The position numbers and the translations under genes were made by a program. The notes below the pieces were generated by a model. That model saw only the letters and a list, made by a program, of their open reading frames with translations, did not search any database and had not been told where the DNA came from. A stretch of DNA of 64,000 nucleotides from Chitinophagales bacterium (GTDB lineage Bacteria; Bacteroidota; Bacteroidia; Chitinophagales; UBA10324). The stretch is from assembly GCA_013816805.1 (NCBI GenBank), contig JACDDS010000011.1:87114-151113 (forward strand). The letters run 5' to 3'. Of this stretch, positions 63,878-64,000 are shown one piece after another (position 1 is the stretch's first letter; every line of letters starts with the position of its first letter).

Positions 63878-64000
63878 TGTAAGCTCCCCATAAAATAGGG
63901 CCAGTTAAAAATAGAAAATACAGTTTTAAATTTAACTGGTCATGAAAAGAGAAAAATTCACCGAAGAACAAATTATCAGGATACTCAAGGAGTATGGCAC
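63878..64000 (+). mobile_element. Left end of an IS3-family insertion sequence (window-truncated)
   Basis: The sequence beginning TGTAAGCTCCCCATAAAATA has the 5'-TG end of IS3-family terminal repeats and lies 64 bp before the transposase OrfA start. A hairpin (CCAGTTAAA at 63901-63909 with TTTAACTGG at 63931-63939) sits just before that ATG. The right end and any target duplication are outside the window. Confidence 0.7.
63942..64000 (+). CDS. IS3-family transposase OrfA, N-terminal fragment
   Basis: ATG 63942 opens a frame MKREKFTEEQIIRILKEYG that continues off the window. The KFTEEQII-x-ILKE pattern is the start of the OrfA helix-turn-helix protein of IS3-type elements. The reading is short but distinctive. 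OrfA binds the element ends and is normally fused to OrfB by frameshifting. Confidence 0.8.
   Translation, partial: MKREKFTEEQIIRILKEYG

Noticed and set aside
1..64000. tRNA genes, rRNA genes, CRISPR arrays, prophage or defence islands
   Set aside because: I looked for T-loop-like GTTCGA contexts, regular short repeats and phage or nuclease motifs and found none that hold; the only GGTTCGATTCC match lies inside the TolC coding sequence.

Overview
The window looks like a chromosomal segment of a Bacteroidota bacterium, most likely close to the Chitinophagales/Sphingobacteriales (the order is an inference). The evidence is type IX secretion (T9SS) C-terminal sorting domains on several secreted proteins, a GldC homologue, a PorE-like OmpA lipoprotein, a SusC-style TonB receptor with an N-terminal carboxypeptidase-like domain, a GH3/beta-lactamase fusion, and many TAnnTTTG (-7) promoter boxes in place of strong Shine-Dalgarno sites. 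Coding density is ordinary and most genes are housekeeping. No tRNA, rRNA or CRISPR array was seen.

Layout. 0-4.2 kb: end of an unrecognised gene, a DUF72 protein, an LpxD-family acyltransferase, then gcvT and comB. 4.3-8.6 kb: a broken complex I cluster, nuoA-B-C-D-H, with a frameshifted four-helix-bundle (23S rRNA intervening-sequence type) gene where nuoEFG would be expected and no nuoI-N after nuoH. 8.9-12 kb: a GT39-type glycosyltransferase and a WG-repeat protein. 12-16.7 kb: a LexA-like XRE/S24 regulator translationally coupled to an unusual DnaE that carries a C-terminal, catalytically degraded 2H-phosphoesterase-like domain, with a 45-bp palindrome in front of the operon. 16.7-22 kb: a T9SS cargo protein, the OstA/LptA-MlaD envelope pair, and a T9SS-sorted metallo-beta-lactamase-fold protein. 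22.2-32 kb: PorE-like lipoprotein, purM, a beta-barrel protein, a TlpA-like thioredoxin lipoprotein, gldC, an esterase, mutL and a YtxH protein. 32-34.2 kb: one intact T9SS gene sitting between scars of neighbouring paralogues and inverted palindromic repeats. 34.2-45.6 kb: queA, the NagZ-like/AmpC-like fusion, a DinB-fold/NRDE/ATP-grasp group, a lipoprotein with a complete formylglycine-generating-enzyme site, a reprolysin-like T9SS protease and tadA. 45.7-54.5 kb: TolC and HlyD-type efflux parts, gpsA, lpxH, a LUD protein, ftsH, rsfS, birA. 54.7-64 kb: a TIGR03118 lipoprotein, aat, an SPFH protein followed by a tiny Arc-like protein, a TonB receptor, a periplasmic trehalase, two decayed gene fragments, and the left end of an IS3-family element that runs off the window.

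The points most worth following are the DnaE/2H fusion with its LexA-like regulator and palindromic operator candidate, the SPFH/Arc pair, the paralogue scars with palindromic repeats around 32-34 kb, and the disrupted nuo cluster. No wholly new multi-gene system could be demonstrated from sequence alone.
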